Positions 52,949 to 64,000 of a DNA stretch of 64,000 nucleotides are shown one piece after another. The stretch is from Macrocybe gigantea (lineage: Eukaryota; Basidiomycota; Agaricomycetes; Agaricales; Callistosporiaceae), in contig SJRY01000334.1 of the NCBI GenBank assembly GCA_011319805.1, positions 1 through 64,000 of the forward strand, written 5' to 3'. A model generated the notes under the pieces. That model searched no databases. It had not been told where the DNA came from and saw nothing but the letters and a program-made list of their open reading frames with translations. Both the position numbers and the translations under genes were made by a program. Numbering within the stretch: the stretch's first letter is position 1; each line of letters starts with the position of its first letter.

Positions 52949-55900
52949 GCGTCTCCTCGGGTAGCGCAGCTCCAGCTGTGGTCCCCAGCTCAGGGGGCGT
53001 TCATTGATTTCTTCCTTTCGTATTTTCTCTCAGAATGTAAATAGAAAATATGGACATATGGACATGCTCCTCTCCACCCTTGGAGAGGATTATGATATTT
53101 TGTTTTTCCAAGAGCCTGCTTGGAATCTCATAAGACATGCCCCATCTGCCCACAATGTTGAGGGCGAGGCAGTAATTGGAGGTCCCACTCATCCAGATTG
53201 GACTTGCATTGTTCGCCGGTCATCTCTCAAGGACCCTCCTCGAGTTATGGCCTATGTACATAATAGGCTTTGCCACCTATGCCCATCCCTCTGTCGCGAT
53301 CTAGTTGATAGTCATGACCTTATGATTATCAGCTTCGCCACCCCTGGCAAGCCACTCTTTCTCGCTAACGCCTACTCTGATGTGGATGCTAGTGCGATTC
53401 GTCTTCTGCACGACTGTGCTGAGTGCCCCGATTTCCCCAACTTGGTTTATCTCAGAGGGGATTTCAATTGTCATTATGAACTCTGGGATAGAGTTCATAA
53501 TTCGCAGTGTTCTCGAGGGGAGATGCTGTGCAATGCAGCTCTTGATCTCGGTCTGGAATGGTCAGAACCTAGTAATCCTGGGCCAACCTTCATTTCACAT
53601 AACCCTGAGCTTCGGCCCTTGGTTATTGACTTGATTTTCATCCCTATCGATAGTGGGGATTGTCATCCTCGCATGATCGATGCGCTCAAGCTGACATTGG
53701 ACCATGTTCCATTGTCACTTGTATTGGACGTTCCTCTGCTAGACTTGTCCGTCCAGCGACGAATGCTAAGTAAGGACAGCATGCCAGTGTTTATATCTGA
53801 TATTGCTGGTGATCTTCTCAGAATGGACATGGTTCCTATCGAGACTAACAACGACCTCGAAAGTGTCTTGTTGACACTATCGAAGGCAATGGCATTGATC
53901 GAGCTTGGAATCTTCATTCCAAGGAATGTAAGCTCTCGAAACGGAGCAAGGGTTGGTGGAACCAGCACTGCTCTGAGACTCTTGATACTTTCAGACAAAC
54001 CCGGTCTGAAAGAGATCATCGCATCTGGCAGCGAGCTGTCAAAGATGCTAAGCATGCCTTCTTTGATCAACGGATCAGGGAGGTTGCAGAAAAGTCTTGT
54101 CGTCCATGGAATTTAGCTGCATGGATGAAGCAGAGACCTCTACCTGATTACGAAGCTATCTCTTTCCAGGGACAGCCTTGCAATTCTATCGAAGCACTTT
54201 GGAATGTGCTTGATAAGTCTTATAATGCTGCGTCTGATCGCGCAGTTAATTTGGATCACCTCAACGATCTTGAAGCACATCCAGTGTGGGACTGGGTCCC
54301 GTTCTCTGCTACAGAGCTCCGAGAGTCCTTGGAGCCTTGTAGCAATACGTCAGCACCGGGACCAGATCATCTGTCTTGGAGCCATGTCAAGCAGCTGGTG
54401 AAATTCCCTCACATAGCTGCATTTATCTTAAACATTGCAAATGCATGTTTAGATCTGGGGCATTGGCCCTCTTACTTCAAGCAGAGTTTGTCAGTTGTCA
54501 TTCCAAAACCTGGCAAACCTGCATATGACACCCCAAAAGCCTTTTGCCCGATTGTGCTTTTGAACACCCTTGGCAAGCTTGTCGAGAAGATGCTGGCGCG
54601 ACATATGCAATACGAAGCGACCAAATTTGCTGTGTTCGACCTGAAGCAGTTCAGCGGTATCCGTCAGAATTCAACTGAGGATGCCGGAGTCTTCCTTACC
54701 CATATCATCCATCAGGGATGGTCTAAGGGATTCAAAACGAGTGTCATTGCTTTTGATGTCACTCAGTATTTTCCTTCACTTAACCACCACATGTTAGTAA
54801 AGATTCTTCAACACAGAGGCTTTGCACGACAAGTGTCAAAGCTCTTTGAATCATATCTCGTTGGGCGCAAGACTTCTTATGCCTGGCGTAGTGCCATCTC
54901 TCCAGAGTTTGATGCCGATATTGGAGTTGGTCAAGGCTCTGCACTTTCTCCAGTATTGTCAGTGCTTTACTTAGCGCCGGTGCTGAAACTATATCAGAAA
55001 GCTAGTGATATGCCAGTAATCATGTCATTTGTCGATGATGGACTGATCATCGCTCAGTCCAAATCCACAGTGGACAATGTTCCGAAACTGCAGAGGGCTT
55101 ATGCATCTGTGCATAACCTCTTCACTGACTTCAGTCTTGTTGTTGAACACAACAAGACTGAACTACAGCACTTTTCACGCAATAGTGCGGACGTTCGTCC
55201 GTCTATTGACTTGGGATTTGCTCTGTTTATGGGCAATACCCCGCTCTGACCCAAGGATGTCTGGCGATACCTGGGTTTCTTTTTGAATGCGCGCCTTTCT
55301 TTCAAGGAGCATGTTCATTTTTATGCCACGAAGGCCTTGACTACGGCCAGAGCCTTCCAAATGTTGGGCAATTCTGTCTGAGGTTTATCCCCTCAACAGA
55401 AACGCATCCTCTACCTGTCGTGCATGCATCCGATTGCAATGTACAGCTGTTTATTATGGAATTTCAATGGCATGCATAATGTCGCACTGTTGAAACAACT
55501 ACGCCAGATGCAGCGTAAAGCTTGCATTTGGATTAATGGACAATTCCGCACCACTCCTGAGGGTGCGGCTGAGACTATGGCCTGTGTCGAACCTATCGGT
55601 GGGTTCATTAAAAGGCTGAAAGTCGGGTCTTCTGCCCGTCTCGCCAATTCCAATCTGAGACATGCTCTCAGGTCTATCAGTATGCCCGCCTCAGCTGGGG
55701 GCAACCCATCTAAAGTGAGAAACCTCGCTTCTTTATCGGACAGACAGTAGTCTGTGCTTAAGTCCACTCTCAAAGATTTGGTGGACTTGAAACCACCACT
55801 CTTCTTAACCACGGATTATTTCGCTGATGCAAATAACCCAGGCAGGCAGCTTGTCGACGAGTTTGGCAGTCGCTTTGAGATCCATAAGTTACTTAGCCGA

Positions 55901-56857
55901 GACAAGGACTCGGTCAAGGCTTATTGTACATCACTGGATCAGACACTTACCCAGTGTTCGATCCAGCAGGATTGCTCTTATGTGAGTAGTGATGGCTCCA
56001 TGCCCACGAAAGCAGAAGTGCCACTCAAGCAGTCTGTTTCAGCTTCGCGTGTCTATCATGAGGGCAGATTGGTTTCCAAGATTCATCAGCCTGTTGGTAA
56101 ATCAACGAGTGATGATGCTGAGCTTATTGGATTGCGAATGGCAATCCAAAAGGCTATCGCACAAGATGGAGTCGACTCCGTGGTGTGTTTCTTGGATTCG
56201 ATGAATGCAATTAACCGCATCATCGATTGCAATCCTCACTCTGTACAGACGCATTCTATCACACTGTGCAGATTGTTGAAAGCTTGGCTCTCAGAGTCTG
56301 AGCAATGCCGGATTGAATTCTGGCACGTCCCTTCCAAATGGAAGTGGGCAATACAAGTCGAGGCTCACGAGTTCGCTTGGAGCCTGGACGTTCCTCTGGG
56401 CCTTTGCCCCCTCTATACCACCGATGGCCTTTGAAAGGAGGCCGATGATGATATGCATAGCACTTGGTTCCAGAATTCTGGGAATAAGAAATATATTGGT
56501 GCTTCCATGTTTTGCTTCCACGAAGCAGGAAAGCCAAACTCCTATGAACGCCCTTCTCAGAAGAGAATGGGCTTCATGAAATTAGTGACAGAGAATGAGC
56601 TTTATGCTTGCTGTTCATGGCTTGCATGCGGCCATGCTCCGATCAATTCGTATTGGGTACAGTTTAATTTTGTAGAGAGTGACCTATGCTCTTGCGGATG
56701 AGGGTCTGAAGACTCCATCCACATTATGACTCAGTGCCGTAACTGGCACAGGCCAACTGAATGCCAGTTCGACGCATTTGTGCATCACTGGTTTATTAAG
56801 TACCTGGTATCTAACAAGGCAGCAGGTGCTTTTATTCCGGATCCAGGCAGCGGGTGA
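52945..56857 (+). pseudogene. LINE G ORF2: endonuclease, RT, RNase H, finger
   Basis: It starts at ATG 52945 overlapping the ORF1 stop. The endonuclease (FFQEPAW, RGDFNCHYELWD, with LDHVPL in place of SDHCPL) runs to about 53900, where the frame shifts. RT has GVGQGSALSPVLSVLYLAP and FVDDGLIIAQ at 54900-55060. RNase H has SSDGSMP, AELIGLRMAI, FLDSMNAIN and QVEAHEFA at 55985-56370. The C-terminus carries CSCG and HIMTQC with a stop between. TGA/TAG stops at 55247, 55378, 55748 and 56432 break it. This four-domain order fits Tad1-type fungal LINEs. Confidence 0.92.
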
Positions 56858-57252
56858 CTGCCGTTCTGTAGCAGAGATTGCCCGGGGCAACCTAGGCAAT
56901 CTTAAAGCAGCAGGATCAGCAACCGAAGTGCTGGTCGAGCATTATACGAATCGCAAGCTTCACAACAGCATCCATTATAGGTCCTTTTGGACCTTTTACG
57001 TGGAACTGACCACAACCGGCCCTCTGGGGCTGGGGGACGGTGCTCAAGCAAGTGAGTACGTGCGAGCTCGAGCTTTGATACTCAAGCACAGACATGAGAG
57101 AACAGGGCAGTGCAGCCCTCTATGTATTCTCCTTCAGTCTGGTGTGGATCAGACTCATCGTATTTATAGTAGATACCGGTTGTGTATTTACAAGTGGACT
57201 GCTACCGTGCACCACTTTATAAATTGTTGATTTAAAAAAAAAAAAAAAAAAA
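56858..57252 (+). promoter_or_regulatory. LINE G 3' UTR and poly(A)
   Basis: Non-coding. It ends with the shared tail GTATTTATAGTAGATACCGG...ATAAATTGTTGATTT and poly(A), the segment also found at the ends of SINE1 and SINE2. Confidence 0.8.
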
Positions 57253-59810
57253 GACAGTCATGTACTCTGGACAGTGCAATGCACCAGGCACATTCAGCTG
57301 AATGATAGCAAGCCTCTTCCAAGACCAAATATGAAGTAGAGTGTGCATAATCTATATGGATGACATCATAATCATGGGACGAACATGAGAAGAACTCCAA
57401 AAGAACACCATAGAAGTCATGGAGATACTGAACAAGAACAACCTATTCATCAAAGGACCAAAATGCATCTGGGAATCATTAAAAGTTCCAGTGCTAGAGT
57501 ATATTGTAGGAGAAGGGAAAGTAGAGATGGAACCAGAGAAGATTGCAGCTGTACAATCTTGGCCGACCCCAAAAACAAAGAAAGAACTACAAAAGTTCTT
57601 GGGATTTATGAACTTCTACTAATGATTCATCAAGGGATATGCAAAGGTCACTAAACCTCTGATGGAGCTGACTGGAAACAAAACATGTCAGTGGACAGAC
57701 AAGCAATAGGATGCTTTCAAGGAGCTGATTCAACATATAACCTCAGCACCCATCCTAGCACTACCACAAACAGAAGGAAAATTCTGAGTTGAAACGGATG
57801 CCTCAGGATATGCCATCAGAGCAGTACTATCACAACAGCAGAAAGGACTATGGCACCTGATTGCCTTCATTTCAAGATGCATGACTGCAGCAGAGCAGAA
57901 CTATGAAATCTATGACAAGGAACTTCTTGTGATAATGGTCATGCTGAAGACATGGAGACAATACCTCCTAGAAGCTCAAGAGAACTTCAAAATATTGACA
58001 GATCACAAAAACCTATCATATTTCCAAAAACCACAGTGACTCAATTCAAGACAGATTGGCTGGTATCTGAAATTACAAGAATATGACTATGAACTACAAC
58101 ACATACCAGGAAAGGCCAATGAAAAAGCAGACATCCTGTCATGAATAGCAGGATATGAAAAAAACCTAGCAGAGAAGGACAATATACAAATGATCAAAGA
58201 GGCAGCATTCATCCAACATCTGGAAGAGAATAATGAACAAGACTTTGAATTTATGATGTTCAAGAATGAACACCTGCGAAAAGAGGAAGCAGAAAATAAT
58301 GAAGCAATACAAATGAGAGGAATCATGATGATCAAATCCCCAAGGATAGAACAAATTTGACAATGTGCATGAAGAGAAATAATTGTGACAATGGGACTGA
58401 AGGAAAAACCACACCGGTTCACAGAATAAGACCATATCATATATGCAGGAGGGAAAATCTACATCCTCCAGACAACAAACTGAAGGAAGACATCATGTTT
58501 GAACACCATGACACACCCATCAGAGGGCACCCAGGACAATACTACATGCACAAGCTCATAAACTACACCTACGGTGGCCATCAATGTTAACAGACATCAA
58601 GAAGTATGTCAATGGATGTGAAACATGTCAGTAAAACAAGATTATCTGATGAAAGAAGCATGTACTACTACACCAGTATGAGGTCCCACAGCAGCCATGG
58701 AAAGATATGGGAGTAGATCTCATAGGACTATTACCCAGCTCAAATGGCTTCAATGCCAACACCGTAGTCACAGATCACTTGACCAAGATAATCCATCTCA
58801 TTTCCACAAACACCGAACTCATGGCAGAAGGTCTTGCACAACTATACTGAGACAATATGTGGCAACTCCACAGAATTCCACAAAAAATCATTAGTGACTG
58901 AGGACTCCAATTCACAGTGTGATTCATGACAGCACTTCTAAAACTGCTTAGAACAAAGCAAAACCTATCAATGGCCTACCACCCACAGACAGATGGACAG
59001 GCAGAGTGATCCCATCAGGAAATGGAAGCCTTCCTCATGAGCTTCATAAACAACCTACAGGACAATTGGACAGAGTGGATAATGATCACAGATAATGATT
59101 GCAGATTACCAATATAATGACAAAACACACCAGAAAATGAAGGAGACACTGTTCTACCTCAACTATAGAATGCACCTCTGGAAGAGAGAACCGCAGACAA
59201 CAGAAGGAAACAACCCTACAGCAAAGAACTTCATTGAAAGAATGGACCAAATATGGAAGGAAGCAAATGCTGCACTGCAATATGCACAAACATGGGCCAA
59301 AGACAATTACAATGCAAGGTGAAGACCAGCCTGCAAATACAAGAAAGGGGATGGAGTATGGCTTGAAGCCACCAATATCACAGTCAATTGACCATCAAAG
59401 AAGTTATCAGCACTCCTGGACTGTTCAAAGTGATCAAAAAGAAAGGAGCCTTAACATATCACTTGGAACTCCCAGCATCATGACAGCTGATACACCCCGT
59501 ATTCAATGAAACACTGCTCATGCCCTACAAAGGACCCCATTTCAAGATACAAGAGTGACCATCACCACCACCCTCTGAAATCATAAATGATGAAGAAGAG
59601 TACGAGATAGAAGAAATTCTAAAAAGGAAGAAACAAGGAAGGGGAATGCTATTCCTGGTCAAATGGAAAGGATACAGATATGAAGAGAACACATGGATCA
59701 AAGAAAAGGAACTGAGGAATGCACAGCAAGCTCTAGATTGCTTCACTGTGAACTAGAATAAAAGGACCATGACAAGAGGGAAAAGACCAAAAATCAAACA
59801 TCATGACCAC
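57253..59810 (+). pseudogene. Pol of Gypsy G1b (RT to chromodomain)
   Basis: Domains in order: RT end (IYMDDIIIMG), RNase H (ETDASGYAI, YEIYDKELL, ILTDHKNLSYF), an extra acidic segment (IKEAAFIQHLEENNEQDFEF) before integrase, the integrase finger (HHDTPIRGHPGQYYMHKL, CETCQ), core (AYHPQTDGQAE) and chromodomain (YEIEEILKRKKQGRG, FLVKWKGY) at about 59600-59720. More than ten stops, mostly TGA, and frameshifts interrupt it. The stop near 59801 again forms ATGA with the ORF3 start. Confidence 0.9.
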
Positions 59811-59946
59811 CAATGCCCTCATCAGCATTGACAGCAGTGACGATAGCCCACACCTATCTCCAACTGCCAGAATAACTATGAGAATCTGGCAAGGATTCTC
59901 AACAGTAGCAACTACATGGGCCCCCTTGCTATCACACTCGGCATGT
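57253..59946 (+). mobile_element. Ty3/Gypsy family G1 copy b, decayed
   Basis: It aligns with G1a from its RT (57253 corresponds to about 2748) to the ORF3 start, where the mariner element begins. Compared with G1a it shows many CG-to-TG and CG-to-CA changes. Its 5' part is absent and its left neighbour is the LINE G poly(A). It carries a ~240-bp segment (about 58180-58430) that G1a lacks. Confidence 0.9.
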
Positions 59947-59948
59947 AC

Positions 59949-59976
59949 AGTCCCCTTGTAAAAGTTTTGCAATATG
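59949..59976 (+). repeat. Left terminal inverted repeat of the mariner element
   Basis: This repeat starts CAGTCCCCTTGTAAAAGTTT and pairs with 61152-61179. Confidence 0.9.
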
Positions 59977-60043
59977 TAAATAAATAAAAACATACTCTTG
60001 AAAGAATTCATTTTTACACCACCACAACTCTATGCTATGTAAT

Positions 60044-61095
60044 CTAGTACTTGGTAAATCCACCTTTGGCCTCTATAACATCTTTTACCCTGTCTGGCAT
60101 GCTTCCAACTAAAGTATTTATCAATTCCAAGTCCAGTTTTGCCCACTCTGCCTGAAGCATACTCCACAATTCATCCACATTCTGAGGAAGAGTTGGCCTG
60201 CTATTGATCCTACTTTTGAGCAGAATCCAAACATGTTCAATGGGATTGAGGTCTGGAGACTGTGCTGGGTGAGGGAGAATGACCATGTTCTGATTTTTTT
60301 GCCATTCTTGTGAAGCCTTGGTGCGGTGAATAGGGGCCCCATCTTCCATGACTGCTACCTGCCCTCTCTCTTCACTTAGCTCCTTATAGATATCCCAAAG
60401 GGGACCAGAAAGGATTAATCTGATATAATCTGACCCCTTTCTGGCATCCTTTGGGATTCTAATAAGGGGACCAAGCCTCCCATGTGCCATACACCCCCAA
60501 ATCATCAACTTTGCCTTCCTGACTTGAAAGTTGGAGTGAGACACTTCTTGTCATACTTCTCTCTAGGTCTCCTGTGCACCCAGACCATCCTAGAGTTTTT
60601 CCCAATCTCCACAGATGACTCATCTGTCCAAATCATCTGGTTCCAGTCCTCACTCCCCCAATCCTGGTGTTCCTTTGCTCATACAAGCCATGCCTTCTGA
60701 TGCTCAGGCTTGAGATAAGGTTTCTTGGCTGCAACATGTTCTTTCATGCCTAAATGATTGCTGATAGCCCTCCTAACAGTGTCTGGATGGACAGGATCGT
60801 CTCGAGAGGTGTTGACATTTTGAGTGATCTCAGAGAGAGTTTGGCATCTGTTTCCATCTAGAGAAACTTTGAGATGTCATATGGACCACTCATCTAGCTT
60901 GGGTGGTCTACTCAAGTATGGGGTATCATCAAAATGACCTTGGGTATCATAGTTTTTGAGAATGTGAAAAATAGTGCTGTGGTCCCTTCCAACAAAAGTG
61001 GCAATATCTTGAATTGGCATGTTTTCTTTGGATTTGTGATAGATGAGGGATCGCAGCTCTGGTGATGTGTTTTTGGTTCCAGGTGTCTTAGGCAT
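60044..61095 (-). pseudogene. Tc1/mariner transposase (DD34E), broken
   Basis: It starts at ATG 61095 (MPKTPGTKNTSPELRSLIYH) with a helix-turn-helix DNA-binding part (MPIQDIATFVGRDHSTIFHI). The catalytic triad is the Asp in MIWTDESSV, the Asp in VMEDGAPIH and the Glu in SPDLNPIEHVW, with 34 residues between the last two. Length is about 350 codons, normal for Tc1. Two TGA stops (near 60877 and 60693) stand where Arg is expected, and a frameshift lies near 60545. The triad is intact. Confidence 0.93.
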
Positions 61096-61151
61096 GGTAG
61101 GTGGGGTATGGGCAGGTGTAGAGAGTAATTTTTGTTTATTGTTTACATGTA

Positions 61152-61179
61152 ATGTTGCAAAACTTTTGCAAGGGTACTG
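61152..61179 (-). repeat. Right terminal inverted repeat of the mariner element
   Basis: Read on the minus strand it starts CAGTACCCTTGCAAAAGTTT, matching the left repeat at 25 of 28 positions. Confidence 0.9.
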
Positions 61180-61181
61180 TA

Positions 61182-64000
61182 CAGTGTGAGTTTGGACTCG
61201 TTTCAGACAGGATGAATCTTCCAATGTTCCAGTAATTCAAGTTCATATGCCAATTCTCCAATTCGCCGTTTGATTTTGAAAGGACCAAACCACTTGTCAT
61301 TGAGCTTATCAGTCGGCCGGTCAGTTGTGATATTTGTTCCTTCCAGCCAGATCTGATCGCCCTCATGGTATTCTCGGGCAGGTTTCTGTTTTCGGTCATA
61401 GGTCCATTTCATTGTTTCTGCAGCTTTCAATAGAGAGGTTTCAGCCTTGGTCCGAATTTCCTTCATCAGTTTGGTGAACTCCTCTGCAGTTTGTGACTTA
61501 GTGTTATGCTTCGGGGGTTCCTTTCCAGTATGTGGATGTCGCCCGTGATTCAAGTAAAACAGGGAGTATCCAGTTGCCAAGTGAATTCGATTGTTATAGG
61601 AAAATTCGGCCATCAGTAGCCAGTCCGCCCAGTCAGTTTGTCGATGGTTTACGAAGAGTTTCAGGTATTGCTCAAGTTCCTAATTGACTCGTTCCATTTG
61701 CCCATCGGTTTGTGGATGATACAGCATCGAGGGGGTTCCTTTAATTCCCAAGAGTGTATAGAGGTCCGTCATGAACGCAGAGACGAATTGTCTTCCTCTG
61801 TCACTAATAACTTTCTTGGGGAGTCCATAGTTCAAGAATATGGTGTCACGTAGATTGCGAGTGACTCCTTCTGCTGTGATTTCCATGTTGACTGGTATGA
61901 ACTTGGCTCCTTTTATGAACCGATCTACCATCACCATTACACCATTGAACCCTTGGAATTCAGGGAGGGGTCCGATGAGATCTACAGATATGATCTCCCA
62001 TGGTTCCTTCGGTACCTCGTTTGGATGAAGTGGAGCATGTTTCCGATCTCTGATGATTTTAGTCCGTTGGCATTTGTCACATCCTTTGACATACGCCTTG
62101 ACATCATTCATCATTTTGGGCCACCAGAAGTTACGTGTGATCAGCTCATGTGTCTTTGTTTGTCCTGGGTGTCCCAAGATCTAATCCGAATAGTGTATCT
62201 CAATGATCCGTTCCCTTATCTTTTGACTTTTGGGGATGTAGTACTGTTTCAACCATGTGACGATTTGGTCGTTTTCCTCCCAGCCGTGTTTGCCTTCATC
62301 AAGACATTTCTGAACCTCAGGCTCTCTTTATTTCCATGCCTGTTTGATCTGGTCCAGAATGTCCTGAAATTCCAGTGTCGGCATGATCTTTGCCATGAAA
62401 ATCCAGCGAAAATTCTCTGGCTTTAGGAGTACGATGTTTTCATTATCATTTTCCCCCTTCTCATGGTCTGGTCGTCTCGACAGACTGTCTGCCTTAGTCA
62501 TCAATTTCCCGGGTTTATGCTCCAGGATGAAGTCATAGTCCTGAAGCTCCAAAATCCAATGAGCTTGCCAGCGATTCAGTTTCTGAGGTTTCTGGAAATA
62601 TTCGAGATTTTTATAATCTGTCCAGATCTCGAATTTCTGTTTAGCGCTGCAAAGGTATTGGCACCATTCCTCAAGTCCAGTCATAATCGCGAGCATCTCT
62701 TTATCATAGATCTCATAGTTCTGTTCAGTTGGGTTCAATGACTTTGACATGAAAGCCACCGGTCTCCAGGTACCATTGGATTGTTCCTGAGAAAGGATGC
62801 CTCCGATTGCATAATTCGAGGCATCGACTTCCATTCAGAATTTTCCATCATCTCGAGGCATTGCAATGATTGGTGCTGAGCAGATCTGATTCTTTAGTCT
62901 GTCAAATGCGTCGTCTTGAGCCTTTCCCCATGTCCAGTTGGCTTTTCCGGTTAGCTCTGTCAAGGGTTTCATGATCTTTGCGAATCCTTCAATGAAGCAC
63001 CGGTAGAAATTGCAAAAGCCTAAGAATTGCTGGACATCCCTTTTACAGGTGGGTTTCAGCCATCCTTTGATGCCTTCCACTTTAACGGGATCCATCTTAA
63101 TGCTGTTTTCCAAGACAATCATTCCAAGGTATTCTACCTCCAGCTGATGAAACAAACATTTCTCAGGTTTCAGATAAAGCTTATTGTCCTTCAGCTTTTC
63201 CAGTACATGTTGGATGAGTCATCTGTGTTCATTCAAAACTTTATCGAAGATAAGAATGTCATCCATATAGATAACTACGTGTCCCTGATCAATTTTATCT
63301 TTGAAGATCGTATTCATCATTGTTTGGAAGGTAGCCGGTGAATTCATCAGTCTGAAGAACATGACCAGGGGTTCGAACATTCCCCGGTTTGTCCGAAATG
63401 CGGCTTTCCATTTGTCGCCTTCTTTCATGCAGACGTTGTTGTATCCCCATCGGATGTCAAGTTTTGTAAAGAACTTTGCTTCCTTGAGTTTATCGATTAA
63501 CTCTTGGATCAGGGGGAGTGGGTACTTGTTCTTTATCGTCATGTCATTTAACTTCTGATAGTCCTGTATGGATTGTAGGGATCCGTCCTTCTTTTTCACG
63601 AAGAAGAAAGGTGAGGCCATTGGCAACTTTGACGGTCTGATTCATCTGGTGTTTAGGTTTTCATCTAGAAAGGCATCCAACTGTTTCTGTTCGTCCAGCG
63701 TTAAGGGGTAGACTTTACAATCCTAGAGTTTAGCTCCTGGAATGAGTTCGATCACATGGTCCCAAGGTCATCACGGTGGTAGTTCATCGAACGACTCTTT
63801 TCCGAACACTGAGTCCTTGAAACAGTGGTATTCTTCTGGTACGATTTCCTCAAAGGTTTTAGCCTTTGTCGCTTTTGCCATCACTTCCACCAGTTTGGAA
63901 GCCATTGTTTGGAAAGCCCTTAGATGGAACTCTTGGTTCATGTCGATCATCAAGAGTTTCTCTCCATGTTCGAAGTCTACCTCATTTGTCTCAGTAGAGG
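61182..64000 (-). mobile_element. Ty3/Gypsy family G2 copy b (-), partial
   Basis: The minus-strand pol extends off the right edge. It is a different family from G1: homologous domains but clearly diverged proteins (for example [20 protein letters not shown] versus NIIWGYNNVRIRKGDEWKAA). It is much better preserved than G2a at 37307-41211. The 3' end (chromodomain and LTR) is cut off at the mariner element. Confidence 0.92.
61203..64000 (-). pseudogene. Pol of Gypsy G2b (protease linker to integrase)
   Basis: From the right: a protease-RT linker (FEEIVPEEYHCFKDSVF) near 63850, RT 63630-63220 ([24 protein letters not shown] with the catalytic Asp, [10 protein letters not shown]), the connection (QQFLGFCNFYRCFI), RNase H 62834-62450 (EVDASNYAIGG, YEIYDKEMLAIM, WTDYKNLEYF), integrase 62177-61680 (HPGQTKTHELITRNFWWPK, CDKCQ, DLIGPLPE, ISDRGRQF, YHPQTDGQMERVN) and the integrase C-terminus to 61203. 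Stops occur near 63626, 63217, 62833, 62178 and 61679. Both RT and integrase acidic residues are present. Confidence 0.93.

Larger units (their letters stand above)
50891..57252 (+). mobile_element. LINE G (+), near full length
   Basis: A 6.36-kb element with the leader CTTTCTCTGCAACGCCCACTTG, 5' UTR, ORF1, ORF2, 3' UTR and poly(A) 57234-57252. It is the only copy here with both ORFs in uninterrupted order, though frameshifted. The left flank is LINE H and the right flank Gypsy G1b, and they do not share a target duplication, so at least one flank was changed after insertion. Confidence 0.92.
59949..61179 (-). mobile_element. Tc1/mariner DNA transposon
   Basis: The 1231-bp element is bounded by 28-bp inverted repeats (CAGTMCCCTTGYAAAAGTTT... 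, 3 mismatches) and flanked by TA on both sides (59947-59948 and 61180-61181). It contains one transposase pseudogene on the minus strand. Cut-and-paste transposition into TA is the rule for this superfamily. The left flank belongs to Gypsy G1b and the right flank to Gypsy G2b, so the TA pair may not come from one insertion. Confidence 0.93.

Noticed and set aside
1..64000. TGA read as a sense codon (alternative genetic code)
   Set aside because: Most in-frame TGAs coincide with CGA in sister copies or family motifs, TAA and TAG stops also occur inside the frames, and TGA acts as the true terminator in the conserved ATGA junctions.

Overview
The window is eukaryotic and consists almost entirely of nested, mostly broken transposable elements. 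I recognise no host gene, rRNA, functional tRNA or CRISPR array. The families present are chromodomain Ty3/Gypsy elements, a Ty1/Copia element, a LINE with endonuclease, RT and RNase H (Tad1-like), tRNA-headed SINE-like elements that use the LINE's 3' end, a gag-only LTR element and a Tc1/mariner transposon. Together they suggest a repeat-rich filamentous fungus, most likely a basidiomycete. That is inference from family types, not from a marker gene. Strong CpG decay, seen as CGA-to-TGA stop codons in almost every old copy, fits cytosine methylation and deamination in silenced chromatin.

Layout. 1-5800: Gypsy family G1, copy a (ORF0, Gag, Pol with chromodomain, ORF3, 3' LTR). 5801-7307: a 5'-truncated composite SINE2/LINE element. 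7308-14273: a minus-strand LINE (K) carrying a complete SINE2 (7681-9497) with an 11-bp target duplication. 14275-29253: a tandem array of about 2.7 Copia units with a 5.5-kb period. 29254-34274: LINE A (+), inserted into the third Copia unit with a 15-bp duplication. 34305-37306: LINE B (-), truncated. 37307-41211: a decayed Gypsy family G2 copy (-) holding SINE1-a with a 17-bp duplication. 41212-43709: LINE I (+), whose ORF1 is split by a gag-only LTR element (41892-43445; 220-bp LTRs, 5-bp duplication). 43710-50890: LINE H (+), which received two SINE1 copies in opposite orientation; the 5.7 kb between them is inverted. 50891-57252: LINE G (+), nearly full length. 57253-59946: Gypsy G1 copy b. 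59949-61179: a mariner element. 61182-64000: Gypsy G2 copy b (-), running out of the window.

How the parts work together. The LINE appears to supply the retrotransposition machinery for both SINE types: they end in the LINE's own 3' tail plus poly(A) and carry LINE-like target duplications, while their 5' heads have tRNA-type pol III A and B boxes. The SINE bodies are unusually long (1.2 kb or more) and carry clusters of CACGTG/CATGTG E-box-like sites. LINE ORF1/ORF2, and the Gypsy G1 pairs ORF0/Gag and Pol/ORF3, are each joined by a 4-base ATGA stop/start overlap, which suggests stop-restart translation in two unrelated retroelement classes. The most striking structural event is the inversion of the middle of LINE H between its two SINEs, provable from swapped target-site duplications.
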